DNA of 64,000 nucleotides from Mycolicibacterium cosmeticum (GTDB taxonomy: Bacteria; Actinomycetota; Actinomycetes; Mycobacteriales; Mycobacteriaceae), in contig NZ_CCBB010000001.1 of NCBI RefSeq assembly GCF_000613185.1, positions 1,736,001-1,800,000 of the forward strand. Reading direction: 5' to 3'. Each line of letters starts with the position of its first letter. Positions within the stretch are counted from its first letter, which is position 1. Of this stretch, positions 7,805-15,336 are shown piece by piece. Position numbers and translations under genes: made by a program. The notes beneath the pieces were generated by a model, which was given only the letters and a program-made list of their open reading frames with translations, was not told the origin of the DNA and searched no databases.

Positions 7805-7821
7805 ACATATCTACGATATGT
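7805..7821. promoter_or_regulatory. Palindrome ahead of the RHH-YfbU gene, candidate operator
   Basis: ACATATC-TAC-GATATGT is a 7-3-7 palindrome ending 28 bp before the start codon and just ahead of the AAGGAGG ribosome-binding site. Ribbon-helix-helix proteins commonly bind such short palindromes in their own promoters, so autoregulation is likely but not shown. Confidence 0.45.
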
Positions 7822-7849
7822 GTAACACGAACACACAAAGGAGGCGGGC

Positions 7850-8602
7850 ATGGCCGTCTTGAATATCCGCGTAGAAGACCGGATCCGCGATCAGCTCAAG
7901 GAATTGGCCGACGCCGAGGGGGCCACGGTCAGTGAGTACGTCCGAGGTCTGATCATGGCGGCAGTCATCCCCGTGTACGAACCGCCGGTGAGGCACGGTG
8001 ATGAGCCGGCACCAGAGAGCATGCGGATCGCCGACCGTCAGGCGCTCGCGTTGCTCCACCGGATCCTGGCGCACGTGGTGCCCGCGGACAACACCGAGAT
8101 CGACCCGCGTTCCCAACTGCAGACTGCGCAGGTGCTTCAGTCGGGCTTCACCGGGGAGTACTGGAGGGAAGTCGCTGGCTTCCGCACCGAGCTGTCCAAG
8201 CGTGACTGCGAACGCGTGCTGGACATCCTCGACATGTTCCGCATGATCACGTTCAGCATCAGGGAGCTGGAGAAAGACGGGGTCACCGTCAGCGAGGAGC
8301 TGAGTCACGAGTTGGAGTTCGAGGGTTTCGACGGCAATCACGAGCTCGAAAGCCACATGGCCAGCTACGTCGAGTTCCTGATGAGCGACGGCAAGTGGCC
8401 CGAACTACAGCCGCAACTCGACCGCAACGACGGCGGAAATTCGCACTCCCCGGTGCTGGACGAGTACACGCGGATGCTCGCCGAGCACCGCCGCATCAAG
8501 GCCAGCCGCGACCGCGGATACCACCGGGAGGCTTATCTGCTGTCTCTGGAAGAGCTGGAGCAAATCGCCGCGGCTCGAGTCCATCCATCACGCCGCGGGT
8601 AA
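7850..8602 (+). CDS. RHH (CopG-like) plus YfbU-like domain protein
   Basis: 250 residues. Residues 1-45 (AVLNIRVEDRIRDQLKELADAEGATVSEYVRGLI) have the strand-helix-helix pattern of a ribbon-helix-helix DNA-binding domain. Residues about 55-225 resemble the YfbU family (RILAHVV, VLDILDMFRMI, FEGFDGNHE, YVEFLMSDGKWPEL, NSHSPVLDEYTRML). Strong RBS AAGGAGG. The fusion suggests a transcription factor whose YfbU part senses or binds a partner; the YfbU function is not established. It stands alone on the plus strand between the recombinase operon and the low-GC block. Confidence 0.75.
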   Translation: MAVLNIRVEDRIRDQLKELADAEGATVSEYVRGLIMAAVIPVYEPPVRHGDEPAPESMRIADRQALALLHRILAHVVPADNTEIDPRSQLQTAQVLQSGFTGEYWREVAGFRTELSKRDCERVLDILDMFRMITFSIRELEKDGVTVSEELSHELEFEGFDGNHELESHMASYVEFLMSDGKWPELQPQLDRNDGGNSHSPVLDEYTRMLAEHRRIKASRDRGYHREAYLLSLEELEQIAAARVHPSRRG

Positions 8603-9125
8603 GGCGGTTTGCGAGCCTTGCCTACGGCCGCGCGCCTGGAGTCAGCGGGTGAGGATGATTCGATGGCGGCTACCTCGAACGGCGACAGCGCGGATGGCTT
8701 CTGGGGCTCAGAGGAATGACGTCGTAGTCGCGCGGATGGTGTTGAGTTGGCGTGCTGCGGTTTTGAAGAGTAGGTCGGCGAGTTTGTGGCGCAGCGCTGA
8801 CGGCAACGGCCGCGATCTAGACGGACCAAGATCGAAAATGGCTGCCAGAAGGCTGCACTGTCGGCTGCATGTTCGCGAGGATTGCGAGCTGGCCGGCCTC
8901 GGACGTCTATCGCGGTTCAGACTCGCGATGAGCGTCAGAGATCCGGTCGTCAGCTCAGCAGCCGGCTTCAACTTTGAGTGGCTCGGTCCAACCCCCTGCT
9001 CAGATCGGACCAGCCGTGCGAGCGTGCTCTTCGACGGTGGGGGCTCTGGCTATTGCCGCCGGCGTGTCAAAATCACACTGACCATAGATCACCCGAGACC
9101 AAAGAGACCTCACCGAGACATACCG
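8603..9125. other. 523-bp stretch without a recognisable gene
   Basis: Short frames exist on both strands but none shows a domain or a convincing start. GC content falls from host-like to much lower towards 9100, so the junction between two island segments probably lies here. The promoter of the HEPN/ATPase pair should be in its right end. Confidence 0.5.
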
Positions 9126-9659
9126 ATGGTTACCACGCCGAAGCAACAACGACTCCTTCGAGTCAGCAAGTCCAGCAAGCGAGAGCTCGGCTACTTCAGT
9201 GAGGGCGAGAGCTTGGCGATCACCTTCGGAACTAGCATTACGGACCTAAGCCATCAGGCTGCCGCCGATCGCCTTATTCTCGGTGAACATTTCCTCAACA
9301 TCGCCAACCTCCTTAGAAAATCAAGGTCGCCGGCCCTTGATTGGCGCACGGTCATTGGCCGTTACTACTACGCGATGTACCACAGTATGCGGGCAGTATC
9401 CTATTTCTACATCGGCGGCGACGACTGCCAGGACCACACAAAATTATTCAGTTCTATTCCAGCAGATTTTCCAAATCACAGCATACGTTCGAATGAACTA
9501 AAGAATGCGCGCCTGTGGCGCAATGAAGCCGATTATGATCCATACCCACAATCAACAGATCACTTTAAGCAAATCGCCACCAATCTCTACCCGATTTCGA
9601 ACACTTTCGTGAGCGAGTGCCGGACCTATTTGAGCAGCAAGGGATGTGCACACATATGA
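9126..9659 (+). CDS. HEPN-domain protein of a HEPN/ATPase pair
   Basis: 177 residues. The four-helix HEPN pattern is visible: ADRLILGEHFLNIANLL, then WRTVIGRYYYAMYHSMRAV, and finally NARLWRNEADYDPY. The last contains an R-N-x-x-D-Y motif (Arg132) seen at the active or binding site of HEPN proteins. GC content is well below the host. The ATG at 9126 was chosen because the domain starts soon after it; the frame is open further upstream. The stop overlaps the ATPase start (ATGA), so both are made together. A toxin, ribonuclease or adaptor role is possible; the pairing with an NTPase suggests a defence or toxin-antitoxin-like module. Confidence 0.7.
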   Translation: MVTTPKQQRLLRVSKSSKRELGYFSEGESLAITFGTSITDLSHQAAADRLILGEHFLNIANLLRKSRSPALDWRTVIGRYYYAMYHSMRAVSYFYIGGDDCQDHTKLFSSIPADFPNHSIRSNELKNARLWRNEADYDPYPQSTDHFKQIATNLYPISNTFVSECRTYLSSKGCAHI

Positions 9660-11347
9660 CTGTAACAGATTCCCAGTCGGCCCGAACCCTGATTAATCAG
9701 TATCTCGCCACTCACGCGGGGATTTCTGCGCTTGACGTGCACATAAAAGACTATCCAAATGAGCGCAATTACATAGTATTCGTAGCTCGGGAAGACCTCG
9801 GCCCCGCATCAGCATTGTCTGAACCCCTCGAACAGGCACTCGCATCGCCTGATCAACAAAGTTTTGTCGTTTTCAGAGTTGCTAATGAAGAGTTGACGAA
9901 GGCTGAAAAGGCTAGAACCTCAGTAAAAAGCCTGTCCGACCCCCGGATCTCTGAGCTCGTTAGCCTTGTTAGCGCTAGGTCTAGGGTGTCTGCGGCAGAC
10001 CGTAGCCTCGGCTATGTTCCGGACGTCCGGGCGAGCTTGTCTGCCGTCACAGCGGGACGGCACCATCTGATCTTTGGCCGCCGAGGAGCTGGAAAGACAG
10101 CGCTTCTCGTGGAAGCCAAGAGTGACGTCGAGCTAAGAGGCGCCGTTACGGCGTGGATAAACATACAAACTTACCGACATGAAGAACCGCAGCGAGTTGT
10201 CCTTTATACCCTCTCAAAAATACTTGGAAGCCTTATCGCATCCAGGAAACTAAATGCAAACAATCCGGCTTCTATTACCCTATCGAACGTTCACAATCGC
10301 ATCTTAAGCCTGCTAGACAAAGACTCAAATACCATTAAAGAAGTTGAGCTATTAATTCCTCGGGTGCAAGGGGCAATTTCTCACCACCTCGAACTCACAG
10401 ATTCAACTATTTTCGTCTTCTTAGACGATTTCTATTACGTGAAGCGAGATTTCCAGCCGACGATTCTCGATTTGCTTCACGCAATCACGCGGGACTCCCG
10501 GGTTTGGCTCAAGGTTGCGTCCATCAAGCACCTAACACGGTGGTGGTTGAATTCGCCGCCAACCGGCCTTCAAACAGGCCAGGACGCCGAAATCATCGAC
10601 CTCGACGTATCGTTGCAAGACCCGAAGCAGGCCCAAGGCTTCTTGGAGACAGTACTGGCTGGCTATGGCAAGCGGGTAGGCATATCGTCGCTGTCTCAAA
10701 TCTTCTCCCGCGCAGGGCTTGATCGCCTTGTGCTGGCGTCAGGTGCTGTCCCTCGCGATTACCTCGTGCTGGCCGCGAGTGCTGTGACACGAGCTCAGCA
10801 GCGACCGAGCGCGCGGCAAGTCGGCGTCCAAGAGATCAACCAAGCGGCTGGCGACGCCGCTGCCACGAAGATCAACGAACTTGAAGAAGACATGGCGTCG
10901 AACCCCGGGGCGGCCGAAAAGACAATCGAAAGCTTGAAAGTCGTAAGAAAATTCTGCCTAGAGAAATCTTCACACACATACTTCCTCGTCAGTTTTCATG
11001 ACAAAGAAGACAACCCTCTCTGGTACGGATCTCTTACCGATCTTATGGATGTTCGCTTGATACATCTAGTCGATGCCGGAGTCTCGGATGCACACTCCGC
11101 GGGCCACCGCTATGAAGCGTACATGCTCGATTTGAGTCAGTTTTCGGGCGCTAGATTGAAGCAAAGGATTCGAGTTCTTGATTTTTCATCTGGCAGCTTC
11201 GTATCCCGCCAAACACGAGGAAAAGAACCCCCTCGGGTCGGGTCGACATCTTCTAGATTACGATCCATTTTGCGCGCCGCACCCCAATTGGAACTCAAAG
11301 AGCTCGAAAACGTTTCTCTATCTCAGAGTGATCGCAACTCGAATTAA
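9656..11347 (+). CDS. P-loop NTPase, partner of the HEPN protein
   Basis: 563 residues. After a 130-residue N-terminal region there is a Walker A loop GRRGAGKT (about residues 141-148) and a Walker B IFVFLDDF (about 252-259), followed by a helical region (SLQDPKQAQGFLETVL, ASGAVPRDYLVLAASAV) like those of ORC/STAND-type AAA ATPases. A C-terminal 150-residue part is unassigned. The ATG at 9656 overlaps the HEPN stop; an in-frame ATG at 9644 is the alternative. GC is low, as in the HEPN gene. Probably a nucleotide-driven sensor or switch controlling the HEPN partner; this is inference. Confidence 0.72.
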   Translation: MTVTDSQSARTLINQYLATHAGISALDVHIKDYPNERNYIVFVAREDLGPASALSEPLEQALASPDQQSFVVFRVANEELTKAEKARTSVKSLSDPRISELVSLVSARSRVSAADRSLGYVPDVRASLSAVTAGRHHLIFGRRGAGKTALLVEAKSDVELRGAVTAWINIQTYRHEEPQRVVLYTLSKILGSLIASRKLNANNPASITLSNVHNRILSLLDKDSNTIKEVELLIPRVQGAISHHLELTDSTIFVFLDDFYYVKRDFQPTILDLLHAITRDSRVWLKVASIKHLTRWWLNSPPTGLQTGQDAEIIDLDVSLQDPKQAQGFLETVLAGYGKRVGISSLSQIFSRAGLDRLVLASGAVPRDYLVLAASAVTRAQQRPSARQVGVQEINQAAGDAAATKINELEEDMASNPGAAEKTIESLKVVRKFCLEKSSHTYFLVSFHDKEDNPLWYGSLTDLMDVRLIHLVDAGVSDAHSAGHRYEAYMLDLSQFSGARLKQRIRVLDFSSGSFVSRQTRGKEPPRVGSTSSRLRSILRAAPQLELKELENVSLSQSDRNSN

Positions 11348-11665
11348 GGTTCTCCAGAGGTTGGTTCTGCCAGCTAACCCTAGTTGGGTCACAGTCGCCG
11401 GTCTCCGAAAGCTGCGACGCGTTCGAACTGAGATGTTTGGTCATCACCTATTGCACCGTTACGGCGCCAATTGTGGCGATAGACTCGCCCAGGCGTGCCC
11501 GAGTCAGGTGCCCGAGTCAGGCGAGTGCACACGACATAGGATACCATCGCGGTGCATGTCGACCAGTCCGTCGACGGCAGCCGGCGGATCAAGCATCATT
11601 CAGGTCCGACCTTGATAATTGCGAACGTGAACTAAGTTCGCTTCCGGCCGCGACCGGAGCGAGGT
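11348..11665. other. 318-bp gap without a recognisable gene
   Basis: No convincing frame. It contains a perfect 13-bp tandem duplication (GTGCCCGAGTCAG at 11495-11507 and 11508-11520). It probably holds the promoter of the downstream membrane protein/methyltransferase pair. Confidence 0.4.
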
Positions 11666-12610
11666 GTGAGCGGGATACGCCGGCAGGCTGAGCACGGGGA
11701 AAGCAGCTTCAACCACTTTCTCAACTACGGCCGTCCGGCTACCATTCTCAAGATGCAAACGTGGCGCGTTGAACGAGGCGATGTAGTTTTTGCCTGCCTG
11801 CAAGTCCGCACAGGCGACGACGTGCCACCAATTCAGTTGCCGGTCGACAATTCAAAATTTCTAATGAGCCGAATGGGCAGATCAGGCTGGTTCCATTCGA
11901 AACAGACAGCGGGTGGTCTCACTTTTGAAATATATTCGTACCGATCGCGAATTCTTGTGAGCGTCGGATTTTCCGAGAAATTTGATTCGCTTTCCGAATT
12001 TATAGAGAACGAATTTCTAGACATTAGGCACATTTTCATCACCGACATTATGCCGCGGCTTCCTCTAGCTTCTGGTAGCACAGGAATTGTTTGGTACCCC
12101 ATTATCGATATTAAGCGAGTGCGTGCAATATCGGCTAAGGACAATTCGGGCCCGGATTGGCTGGGAGATGGAGTGACCAGCTTCCGCTACAGGATATTCG
12201 ACAGTCGGTCCGGACGTATCGGCTACGCGCGGGTAAGTCGTTTCGGGACAGCATGCCTTGGCCTCGGTTATCCGATTGTGCAGGACATTATCAATATGGT
12301 CTATGAACGCGTGCTCTACCCTGCTCGAACCGGTTCACATCCTCTGCATGGGTCGGCGGAGAGGGCGATCGCAGAAGGACTCAGCTCCTTTACCGCACCC
12401 ACCGAGATGAACATCTATATGCAAAAAATTACATTGAATATTGCTGTGTACGCGCTGGCTTTTGCAATCTTCTTCGGGGTTAGCCAAATCCTAATTCCAG
12501 ATGACGCACACGCTCTCATCAAAGCGGCGATACTACTTGGGGCAGTCCTGTTGACGTGGGGAGCGGGTTCCGTTGTCAATGCGCTAAGGTCGCGCGCATG
12601 GCGGCGATAG
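11666..12610 (+). CDS. Hypothetical protein with C-terminal two-helix membrane anchor
   Basis: 314 residues. Residues 1-240 look soluble with mixed strands and helices and no recognisable domain. Two membrane helices follow at about 252-272 and 281-302, then a short basic tail. This layout (soluble sensor or effector plus two C-terminal helices) is common in island genes of unknown role and in some membrane-acting defence effectors, but no specific family was recognised. GTG start after GGAGCGAG; an in-frame ATG at 11753 is an alternative. It overlaps the methyltransferase start by 13 bp. Low GC. Confidence 0.6.
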   Translation: MSGIRRQAEHGESSFNHFLNYGRPATILKMQTWRVERGDVVFACLQVRTGDDVPPIQLPVDNSKFLMSRMGRSGWFHSKQTAGGLTFEIYSYRSRILVSVGFSEKFDSLSEFIENEFLDIRHIFITDIMPRLPLASGSTGIVWYPIIDIKRVRAISAKDNSGPDWLGDGVTSFRYRIFDSRSGRIGYARVSRFGTACLGLGYPIVQDIINMVYERVLYPARTGSHPLHGSAERAIAEGLSSFTAPTEMNIYMQKITLNIAVYALAFAIFFGVSQILIPDDAHALIKAAILLGAVLLTWGAGSVVNALRSRAWRR

Positions 12611-13317
12611 AAGGCGCATCAAGCGAATATGATCGAGTGGCTGAAGTTTACGCACAACTGCGGGAATCACAAATGCTTGGTCATGAGATGGACTGGCTAG
12701 AAAAAGGTCATAGTCAACCGCGTGTGATTCTGGATGCCGGTTGCGGGCCTGGTAGAGATCTCCGTTCGTTAAGGCGGCGAGGGAATTTTGTAATTGGGCT
12801 GGACTTGAGCGAAAAGATGCTAAGCATCGCTTCTGAGAACAACAGCGATCTGATCGGTAGGGATCAGATCGGACTTGTTCGGGGCGACCTGTCTAGAATT
12901 CCGTTGAACGATTCTTCCATTGATGCAATTTGGTGCTCTACAGTTCTTCCACACTTTTCCGCCACAATCCTGACGGTGGTATTCAAAGAATTTTGGCGCA
13001 TCTTACGCGAGGATGGCATGTTAGTTTGCTCCGTAAAATTGGGCATCGGCGAGGGCTATGAGGCGGAGGAGCAGCTTGATAACGCCTTGCGTTACATGCG
13101 GTATTGGGACCTCGACGCGTTCGAAAAATTGGCTCTCCAGCTCGGTTTCATTCGAACGGACCTGCACCTGTGGAACGAACGGCTCCGGTTCCCAGAGGTC
13201 GGCCGAGATATCGAATTTGCGTCGCTCGCTCTAAAGCTCACAAACGAGCAGCGCGGTATAGACCAGGCCAACATTGCTTCAAGGCACTGTTCGCGTAGGT
13301 GTGATTCACGCGGATAG
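12598..13317 (+). CDS. Class I SAM-dependent methyltransferase
   Basis: 239 residues. The SAM-binding motif ILDAGCGPGRDL lies near residue 45, followed by GLDLSEKML, then VRGDLSRIPL, and WCSTVLPHFS, the usual order of motifs I to IV. The ATG at 12598 overlaps the end of the membrane-protein gene, so the two are likely one operon. The frame is open to 12556. Substrate unknown; the N-terminal YDRVAEVYAQL is typical of small-molecule methyltransferases rather than DNA methylases. Low GC shared with the preceding genes indicates common transfer. Confidence 0.85.
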   Translation: MAAIEGASSEYDRVAEVYAQLRESQMLGHEMDWLEKGHSQPRVILDAGCGPGRDLRSLRRRGNFVIGLDLSEKMLSIASENNSDLIGRDQIGLVRGDLSRIPLNDSSIDAIWCSTVLPHFSATILTVVFKEFWRILREDGMLVCSVKLGIGEGYEAEEQLDNALRYMRYWDLDAFEKLALQLGFIRTDLHLWNERLRFPEVGRDIEFASLALKLTNEQRGIDQANIASRHCSRRCDSRG

Positions 13318-13666
13318 TTGGATCAAAGTCCGCGGTAGTTTCGAATACCAGTTTGGCGAGTGAAGTGACTGCACTTCGGTCAGCATGGCCCTACCCTGGC
13401 AACATCACTGAGCTGCTGTTCACACCCACCCGACACTCCGACTCAATCAGACCCCTGGCCTCGTGCGCGACGAAGCGGTAGGTCATGAGCCCGCCTCCGG
13501 ATACGCCATCGAAGTGCCCCGTCCCTCGGTTCGCGTACCGCAGCAGATACCGCGGCCAGTTCGTTGCTCGCCTACCGTTCCAACACCACCAATCCATAAC
13601 CGCAGCTCGCGCTAATTTTTCACGCTTGCATCACGACGGCTAAACACAACAAACGCTCAGTTCAGA
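13318..13666. other. 349-bp right end of the island, no gene seen
   Basis: GC content returns towards host values. A short minus-strand frame (13391-13597) has no recognisable features. The stretch ends at the right 42-bp repeat copy. Confidence 0.4.
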
Positions 13667-13708
13667 GGATTTTAAGTCCGCTGCCTCTGCCAATTGGGCT
13701 ATGGGGGC
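13667..13708. repeat. attR-like copy of the tRNA-Leu 5' half
   Basis: Identical over 42 bases to 4741-4782 and in the same orientation. It lacks the 3' half of the tRNA and cannot fold into a tRNA. It marks the right end of the inserted DNA, and the sequence beyond it should be the original upstream region of the tRNA gene. Confidence 0.85.
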
Positions 13709-13780
13709 GTACGCCGACCAAGACGTTAGCGCCCGGCCCGACCACCGCCGACATCCCACCCCGAATCCCCCGAACAGCGG

Positions 13781-14098
13781 ATGGCCGACGGTCCGCACGA
13801 GGCATACCGTGAATGGATGAACGGCCTGCTCGCCGCCCTCGTCACGGTGGCGATTCTGGTGCCCATCGGCGGGGTGATGCTGTGGGTTCACCACCGCGGC
13901 GAGGAACGCGCATCGAAGAAGTACTGGGCCACCCGCGGCGGTGCCGCCGGCGGCGCGGCGGCCGGCGGTAGCTACCTGTCCGGCGGGGGCGGCTGTGGCG
14001 GCGCCGGCGCAGGGGACGCTCACGGCGGATGTGGCGGCGGTGCGGGCTGCGGTGGAGGCGGCTGTGGTGGCGGCGGAGGCTGCGGCGGCGGCAGCTAG
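13781..14098 (+). CDS. Small membrane protein with Gly/Cys-rich tail
   Basis: 105 residues. One membrane helix (about residues 15-35) is followed by a short basic segment. The last 45 residues consist almost only of Gly and Cys with a few Ala, with CGGG-type repeats. Such tails occur at the C-terminus of some actinobacterial membrane proteins and may bind metal or form disulfides; no function is known to me. A start at the internal ATG 13817 is equally possible. Host-like GC. It converges with the LysA-like gene, overlapping its end by 4 bp. Confidence 0.55.
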   Translation: MADGPHEAYREWMNGLLAALVTVAILVPIGGVMLWVHHRGEERASKKYWATRGGAAGGAAAGGSYLSGGGGCGGAGAGDAHGGCGGGAGCGGGGCGGGGGCGGGS

Positions 14099-14850
14099 AG
14101 AAGTTCCTCGGGCGCGGGCGACAACGCCAGCACCGGGCGCGGATACCGGCACAAGGCGCACCCATCGCCGACGACCTCGTAGAGCACCTCGGCGGCAAGC
14201 CGCGTGGCCTCGATGTCATCCGCCGAGCCGAAGCCGACCCCGGACAGGCTCAGCTGCCCGAGAATCGTCCGGTGCCGGCGACTGACCCCGGCCAGCCCGG
14301 CGACCATCCCGATCACCGCGTCCGCGCCATCCACACCGTCGGGCCGCGCAATGTGGCGGTGTAAACCGATCAATTCCACACCGGGCCGGGCGATCACCGC
14401 CGCGGCCAAGCGTTCCCAGTCCGACGCCGCGCAATCCACCACCACCCGCGCCCCGGAGCGCGGAACCAGCGCGTCGAGCTGCTCCTCGGCGCTGATCCGG
14501 AACCGCAGCACGCCGGCACCGGCGGCGCTGCGCACCGAATCGGCATCGACACCCGACCCGCAGTGCAGCACAATCTGTTTCGTCGAGATCCCGCGGGACA
14601 ACGCCCGGTCGACCTCGTCGACGGAGCAGGCCTCGACACCGACACCGTGGCGCCGGATCCACTCGGCCACCGCCCCGGACTGCAGCACCCCGGCCGGAAG
14701 ATTTAGTGTCGAGAAGCGAAACGCTTTGCGGTACACCGCACATCGGCGCAGCAACACCGTCTCGTCCAGGACATCGACGGGCCGGACGTGCAGCAGCCGC
14801 TGTGCGAAGCGATGCGCCGACGACATACCTGGACTGACGAGCGTGTGCAC
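14095..14850 (-). CDS. PLP-barrel protein of the alanine racemase/LysA N-terminal type
   Basis: 251 residues, only the alpha/beta-barrel half of fold-type III PLP enzymes. VYRKAF near residue 40 aligns with the YxxKAF of diaminopimelate decarboxylase, in which the lysine holds PLP. GVGVEACSVDEVDRAL, LHCGS and GLHRHIA follow the expected order. The C-terminal beta domain of LysA is missing, so the full decarboxylase dimer active site cannot form. It may be a degenerate or standalone barrel with an unknown substrate. Start is a GTG or ATG near 14850; a start at M9 (14826) is also possible. Confidence 0.65.
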   Translation of the reverse strand: MHTLVSPGMSSAHRFAQRLLHVRPVDVLDETVLLRRCAVYRKAFRFSTLNLPAGVLQSGAVAEWIRRHGVGVEACSVDEVDRALSRGISTKQIVLHCGSGVDADSVRSAAGAGVLRFRISAEEQLDALVPRSGARVVVDCAASDWERLAAAVIARPGVELIGLHRHIARPDGVDGADAVIGMVAGLAGVSRRHRTILGQLSLSGVGFGSADDIEATRLAAEVLYEVVGDGCALCRYPRPVLALSPAPEELL

Positions 14851-14996
14851 CGCGAACCTTCTGTCGTATTCAGGACTCGGCCGATCAGGCCGCCATCACC
14901 ACTGTCTCTCGCGAACCACCGAAACCGAAGGCTTCTTGCACGGTTTTGACACCACCACCGCGAACCTTGACGTTCTCTTGACGCCCCCGGCCTACC

Positions 14997-15072
14997 CCGT
15001 AAAGACGCCCTGACCACCGCAGACGGACCGGATCGAACGAAGACCGTAAAGGACCGAGCGCCGCCCGTAAAG
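14997..15072. promoter_or_regulatory. kdp promoter region with three CCGTAAAG repeats
   Basis: CCGTAAAG occurs at 14997-15004, 15044-15051 and 15065-15072. The last two are 21 bp apart, two helix turns. OmpR-family regulators such as KdpE bind direct repeats at such spacing, so these are candidate KdpE sites. The rest of the 316-bp gap between the LysA-like gene and the first small ORF shows no gene. Confidence 0.35.
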
Positions 15073-15166
15073 AAAGCGTCAACGACGCGGATCTGCCCTC
15101 TGCCCGGGTCTAGCTTCGACGTGGCCACCGATGCCGGAGGCCTGATTTTTCAGTGAACGGAGTGAC

Positions 15167-15250
15167 ATGTCCGCAGTGGTGTACCTCGTGCTGACGGTGG
15201 CGATCTTCGCCCTGCTCGGCCTCGTGCAGAAGTGGGTTGAGGGCCTGTGA
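15167..15250 (+). CDS. 27-residue membrane peptide ahead of kdpF
   Basis: A small ORF with GGAG four bases before its ATG. The product is one hydrophobic helix ([17 protein letters not shown]) with a short polar tail QKWVEGL. Its stop overlaps the kdpF GTG (GTGA), the same coupling used by the following kdp genes, which argues that it is translated. It resembles KdpF in size and shape and may be a second small stabilising subunit of the Kdp complex; that is inference. Confidence 0.65.
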   Translation: MSAVVYLVLTVAIFALLGLVQKWVEGL

Positions 15251-15336
15251 GCTACGACAACATCGTCGGCCTGGGTCTGGCGATCCTGCTGGCACTGTTT
15301 CTCTTCGCCGCACTGCTTTTCCCCGAGAGGTTCTAG
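15247..15336 (+). CDS. kdpF: KdpF, small subunit of the potassium-transporting ATPase
   Basis: 29 residues with one membrane helix. The C-terminus [10 protein letters not shown] is the conserved KdpF ending, and DNIVGL near the start also matches mycobacterial KdpF. It stabilises the KdpABC complex. GTG start overlapping the previous small ORF; the stop overlaps the kdpA start (TAGTG). Confidence 0.9.
   Translation: MSYDNIVGLGLAILLALFLFAALLFPERF

Noticed and set aside
13391..13597. 68-codon minus-strand frame at the island's right end
   Set aside because: No RBS, no domain, and odd composition.
13667..13708. Possible second tRNA gene
   Set aside because: Only the 5' half is present; the anticodon-stem 3' strand, T arm and acceptor 3' strand are missing.
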